A stretch of 64,000 bases of DNA from Mesorhizobium sp. (GTDB lineage Bacteria > Pseudomonadota > Alphaproteobacteria > Rhizobiales > Rhizobiaceae). Positions 60,969 to 64,000 of this stretch are shown here, in pieces. The notes beneath the pieces are model-generated. The model made no database searches, was not told where the DNA came from, and was given only the letters and a program-made list of their open reading frames with translations. How positions within the stretch are numbered: position 1 is the stretch's first letter; each line of letters begins with the position of its first letter. The position numbers and the translations under genes were made by a program. The stretch covers positions 1 to 64,000 of the forward strand of contig SAQR01000007.1 of NCBI GenBank assembly GCA_004020365.1, written 5' to 3'.

Positions 60969-62375
60969 TCAATCGGCCGCGATATCGGCCAGTGATGTCT
61001 GGACGAAATGCAGCGGCGCCTCGAGCGTCCAGGTGATGCCTTGCGCGTGGAACTCCAGCCGCCCGCTGCCGCTGAGAGCCTGCGGCGCCACTCGCTCGAG
61101 GACGACCACTCCGAAACCGCGCCCCCTGACAGCGTCCAGGATCGGCCCGTCCAACTCACGCCAGACCAGTCGAAAGGTTTCAGCGCCGTCGCCGGCAGGG
61201 ACCACATTCCAATCGATTTCGACCCGTCCGCCGCTGCACGACAGCGCTCCATGTTTTGCCGAATTGGTGGCGAGTTCGTGAAAGGCTATGCCGAGATACT
61301 GGACGGCATTCGGCTGCAGTACCACCATTGGCCCGGTCATCGACACGCGGGACTGCGCTGCGAAGGCCTTGAGCTGTGCCTGGATGAGCTCGCCGACCGT
61401 CGCGCCGCGCCATTCGGCGTTGACCAGGAGATCATGGGATTCCGAAAGCGCCATGATGCGCTCTCGAACTTGCCCGAGGAAAGCCTCAGGTGTGCTCGTC
61501 AGCTTGCTTGTCTCGCGGATCATCGAGATGATGACCGAAAACTGGTTCTTCACCCGGTGATTGACCTCGCGCATGAGCAGACGGATGCGCCGTTCGTTCT
61601 CCTTGTGGGAGCTGATGTCGCGCGCGATCTTGGAGGCGCCGACGACCCGCCCGATTGTGTCGCGGATCGGCGAGACAGTGAGCGAGACCGAAACGAGCGT
61701 GCCGTCCTTGCGCAGGCGCATCGTCTCATAGGAGGGGACGCGTTCGCCGGCGCGGATGCGGCTGATGATCGAGACTTCCTCGTCGAGACGGTCGGGCGGA
61801 ATGAGCATCGTCACCGGCCGGCCGATCGCCTCGGCCGGCGTGTAGCCGAACAGGCGTTCTGCCGCGTCGTTCCAGCTGGTGATAATGCCATTCATGTCCT
61901 TCGAGACAATGGCGTCCATTGACGACTCGACAATGGCGGCAAGACGCATGCGGGCTTCATCGCCCAGTGTCTGCGTGCGCAGGTCGAGCAGCGTGTTGAT
62001 GGCACCGACAACATTGCCCGCTTCGTCGCGAAGCAGGCGTGGGTGAGCCCTGAACGGGACGAGTTCGCCGTCCGGCCGCTCCGCAATCGCCTGGTCCCAG
62101 GAGACATCCCGTCCTTCGCGCAGCGCCACGGCCATCGGACACTCGCCATGCGCCATATCCCGACCGTCCAGATGACGAAGCTTCCACGAGCCGCACCAAA
62201 GGTCCCGACCGATTACAGGACGATGGCCCCAGAGCTCAGCTGCGGCTTCGTTGAAGAAGGTGATGCGCCCCCGTTCGTCCACGGTGTACACGGCGACCGG
62301 CAGTGCCTGCATCAGATCGGCAGTCGCAACCCCCGGAACTCCGAGGCCGATATCGGCTTGTTCAACGAAGTTCAC
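60969..62375 (-). CDS. PAS-domain HWE-family sensor histidine kinase
   Basis: A 468-residue soluble kinase. There are two PAS domains (about 20-135 and 145-265; DERGRITFFNEAAAELWG, DMNGIITSWNDAAERLFGYT) and then an HWE kinase core. The phospho-accepting His is in LLMREVNHRVKNQFSVI (about 276), followed by FHELATNSAKHGALS (N box with the HWE-group spacing) and GRGFGVVVLERV. No membrane segment is seen, so it senses an internal signal such as redox, light or a ligand in the PAS pockets. GTG 62375 is the start. No response regulator gene lies beside it. Confidence 0.92.
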   Translation of the reverse strand: MNFVEQADIGLGVPGVATADLMQALPVAVYTVDERGRITFFNEAAAELWGHRPVIGRDLWCGSWKLRHLDGRDMAHGECPMAVALREGRDVSWDQAIAERPDGELVPFRAHPRLLRDEAGNVVGAINTLLDLRTQTLGDEARMRLAAIVESSMDAIVSKDMNGIITSWNDAAERLFGYTPAEAIGRPVTMLIPPDRLDEEVSIISRIRAGERVPSYETMRLRKDGTLVSVSLTVSPIRDTIGRVVGASKIARDISSHKENERRIRLLMREVNHRVKNQFSVIISMIRETSKLTSTPEAFLGQVRERIMALSESHDLLVNAEWRGATVGELIQAQLKAFAAQSRVSMTGPMVVLQPNAVQYLGIAFHELATNSAKHGALSCSGGRVEIDWNVVPAGDGAETFRLVWRELDGPILDAVRGRGFGVVVLERVAPQALSGSGRLEFHAQGITWTLEAPLHFVQTSLADIAAD

Positions 62376-62549
62376 GTGTGGGCGCCATTCTCGTGGATTT
62401 CTGCAGCGGACATAATGCCCTTGAGTGATTTCGGTTCCGTCGAGACAATCAGGTGCGCCCCATGTTCGCAGCCGCGGCGATAGTCCCGGACGAGGCCCTG
62501 GAGCGACACCGGATCAACGCTGAAGTTTATCTGCCTGGTCGTGCGGGTC

Positions 62550-62714
62550 CTAAATGCGCCCGAGAAGGACCAGGATGATGACGATCAGCAGCACGAGACC
62601 GAGGCCGCCGCCACCATAATAGCCGGTGCCGTAGAACGGGCCACCACCCAGACCGCTGAACCCGCCAAGCAGGATAAGGATCAAAATAATGATGAGTATG
62701 GTTCCAAGGCTCAT
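62550..62714 (-). CDS. DUF3309-family tiny membrane protein
   Basis: 54 residues: MSLGTILIIILILILLGGFS, a Gly-rich turn and LGLVLLIVIILVLLGRI. This is the DUF3309 pattern of two short hydrophobic segments. GGGAGA upstream of ATG 62714 is a good ribosome site. Such peptides are often upregulated in stress; role unknown. Confidence 0.85.
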   Translation of the reverse strand: MSLGTILIIILILILLGGFSGLGGGPFYGTGYYGGGGLGLVLLIVIILVLLGRI

Positions 62715-63093
62715 GGTGCTTCTCCCATTCTTGCGCTGCCGCGCCGAAAAAACGGGCACGTCCATGCGCCTGCTGATGACGGTATGAACTCCCGGAAGGG
62801 CTTCCTGTTCCACCGGAAGTAGTATCCTGTCGCTCGTCAAGCCGACATCACAAAGAGCCCGCCGGCCGGGAGCCCGCGGGCAACAGGCTTTTTCAGCCTC
62901 GGACCGCCTGGAGGAACGGCGATCACAGCAAAAATGCCTGACGCAGTCCGAAGTTGCGGCGGCAGGCCAAAAAAATGCCGCAGCCACTGCGAGGAGGTGC
63001 TCACAGTCGGCCGGATGACGCCTGGCGCCTCGCCATTTCAGCAGAAAACGCGACGTGCCGGGCCGCACGCTTCGCCGGGGACGCGAATGCAAT
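62715..63093. other. Gene-free stretch with a terminator-like hairpin
   Basis: About 380 bases between minus-strand small genes. A GC-rich hairpin lies at 62857-62881. Otherwise no gene; frames here have no motif. Confidence 0.5.
62857..62881 (-). terminator. Possible terminator of the small-gene group
   Basis: GCCCGC pairs with GCGGGC around a 13-base GC-rich loop. On the minus strand it is followed by CTCTTTGTG, a weak T-rich tail. It would end transcripts from the two small genes at 63094-63506. Confidence 0.35.
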
Positions 63094-63315
63094 TCACCTT
63101 CCTTTGTGTGCCGGCCGGGTGCCGCCGCCCTTCTTTTCGGCGTCATGAGTATGGTGGCTGTCGCGTTCGCCTCCGCCGCCTGAGATCTTGCTGCGGCTGC
63201 GCAGATCGGAATCGGCTGGCGGCTTTTCGATCACCAGCGGCTCCTTGGCATTTTCGTGCGAGGCGCCAGGACCGCCATGGCGGATGCTGGCGCGGGTCTT
63301 CTTCGACGTGGACAT
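63094..63315 (-). CDS. Small disordered basic protein
   Basis: 73 residues beginning MSTSKKTRASIRHGGPGASH, rich in Gly, Lys, His and Ser, with no hydrophobic core, so probably unfolded. AGGTG lies upstream of ATG 63315. It follows the next small gene by eight bases on the same strand. Not recognised. Confidence 0.65.
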   Translation of the reverse strand: MSTSKKTRASIRHGGPGASHENAKEPLVIEKPPADSDLRSRSKISGGGGERDSHHTHDAEKKGGGTRPAHKGR

Positions 63316-63323
63316 GAAATCAC

Positions 63324-63506
63324 CTAACGGTCCTGCTGGTAGCCTTGATGGGTCGTGTTGACTTTCGTGTTGCCCTGCTGGCCCTGTTTGTCGGGATTTG
63401 GGGCGGAATGGCTGTGCTGCGTTTGGTCGACAGGAACCGACTTCTTGTCGCCCGGACCCTTTGGGCTCTGGTTCTCTGCCGGAACGGGTGGTGGTTTTGT
63501 GCTCAT
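63324..63506 (-). CDS. Small Pro/Gln-rich protein
   Basis: 60 residues beginning MSTKPPPVPAENQSPKGPGD, rich in Pro, Gln and Asn, with no membrane segment. AAAGGAG at ideal spacing before ATG 63506 is one of the best ribosome sites in the window, so it is likely well expressed. Probably co-transcribed with the following small gene. Function unknown. Confidence 0.7.
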   Translation of the reverse strand: MSTKPPPVPAENQSPKGPGDKKSVPVDQTQHSHSAPNPDKQGQQGNTKVNTTHQGYQQDR

Positions 63507-63676
63507 GACGTTCTCCTTTCACCAGCCAAAACAAGCAGGCCCCCGCGAAGGTTCCTGATACGAAACGTGCGAGGGCAAACTCCTGAAGATTGCCAATTCC
63601 GGCCTTGCCGGCGCGTCGCAGCGCAATAATCTTCTGTCAGGGCGTGGGCACTTCGACCTATTGAAAGGAGCCGACC

Positions 63677-64000
63677 ATGAAACACCAAACACTCGACCAA
63701 CTGCAGACAGTTGCGAAAGTTGAGCCCTCGGCGACATACCCGACCATGACTCGGGCGCAGCGGATCGAGCGTTGGGCAGAGCTTCTCGAACAAAATCCAC
63801 GGCGTTGCCTCGGAGCCCTTTCAGGCACCGAATATCTCAGTCCTGAAGCTCGTGACGTAGCGCGTGGCGCGGGGTCGCCGATCACCGTTGCCTACGAGGA
63901 TCCGGTGCTGCGCGCCATGGGTCTGAAAGATGATACTTACGGTGAGGCAAAGCGCTTCTTCGAGCTAAGTGACTGGCAGTTGCACAACATCGTCTGTCAC
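63677..64000 (+). CDS. Hypothetical protein, 3' end cut by the window
   Basis: The frame from ATG 63677 stays open to the window edge (108 codons seen). AAAGGAG nine bases upstream is a strong ribosome site. The visible part begins MKHQTLDQLQTVAKVEPSAT and contains MTRAQRIERWAELLEQNPRR, helical and charged. I do not recognise a family. Divergent from the small-gene pair at 63324-63506. Confidence 0.7.
   Translation, partial: MKHQTLDQLQTVAKVEPSATYPTMTRAQRIERWAELLEQNPRRCLGALSGTEYLSPEARDVARGAGSPITVAYEDPVLRAMGLKDDTYGEAKRFFELSDWQLHNIVCH

Noticed and set aside
61008-61922. 304-codon open frame on the plus strand
   Set aside because: It is opposite the HWE kinase gene and has no recognisable domain.
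1-64000. tRNA, rRNA or CRISPR array
   Set aside because: No cloverleaf with a TTCRANNC-type T arm, no rRNA stretch and no regularly spaced repeats were seen on reading both strands.

Overview
The window looks like a chromosomal stretch of a Rhizobiales alphaproteobacterium, most like Mesorhizobium or a close relative. This is inferred from the GC-rich coding sequence with many GTG and TTG starts, the ExoY/ExoF-type polysaccharide genes, an HWE histidine kinase, a DUF3309 peptide, and an intergenic palindromic mosaic repeat of a kind I recall from rhizobial genomes. I could not run any database comparison.

About 53 kb (roughly 1.5-54 kb) is one large surface or exopolysaccharide locus of the Wzx/Wzy type. 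It starts beside the 3' part of an IS256-family element. A Crp/Fnr regulator and an atypical LuxR-type regulator come first. They are followed by a Wzz/BY-kinase co-polymerase and an ExoY-like priming sugar transferase. Later come a Wzy-like polymerase (18983-20407), a Wza/ExoF-like export protein (22195-23628), a Wzx flippase (46190-47641), a periplasmic glycoside hydrolase and many glycosyltransferases. The basic parts for priming, assembly, flipping, polymerisation, chain-length control and export are therefore all present.

Three precursor modules supply unusual sugars. (1) 9887-18564 carries a UbiA prenyltransferase fused to a HAD phosphatase, DprE1-like and DprE2-like epimerase subunits, GtrA proteins and a GT39-type transferase. 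Together they resemble the polyprenyl-phosphoryl-D-arabinofuranose route of mycobacteria. (2) 27946-32245 carries an RfbF-like cytidylyltransferase, an SDR and two sugar C-methyltransferases, with a third related enzyme at 25289. They suggest a branched deoxysugar made on CDP. (3) 33539-36955 is a complete rmlACBD operon for dTDP-L-rhamnose.

Two paralogous FG-GAP/VCBS-repeat lipoproteins (7940 and 39453), two FkbM methyltransferases, a PIG-L deacetylase and a 695-residue protein with apparent LamG-like modules accompany the cluster. They may decorate or bind the polymer. The locus has been rearranged. A shrunken relic of the Wzy gene with its divergent small-gene neighbour lies at 6988-7390. 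An in-frame-deleted GtrA gene lies at 16353. IS66 and IS5 remains lie at 20449-21180, and a worn, gene-poor stretch lies at 38.2-39.4 kb.

From about 54.1 kb the content changes to small housekeeping and stress genes: a Nudix hydrolase, a Ca2+/H+ antiporter, a TerC-family protein, a site-2 protease with CBS domains, a CBS protein, DUF427, HD and RHH proteins, a PAS-HWE histidine kinase, and several very small proteins with strong ribosome binding sites. The last gene runs off the end of the window. I saw no rRNA, tRNA or CRISPR array.
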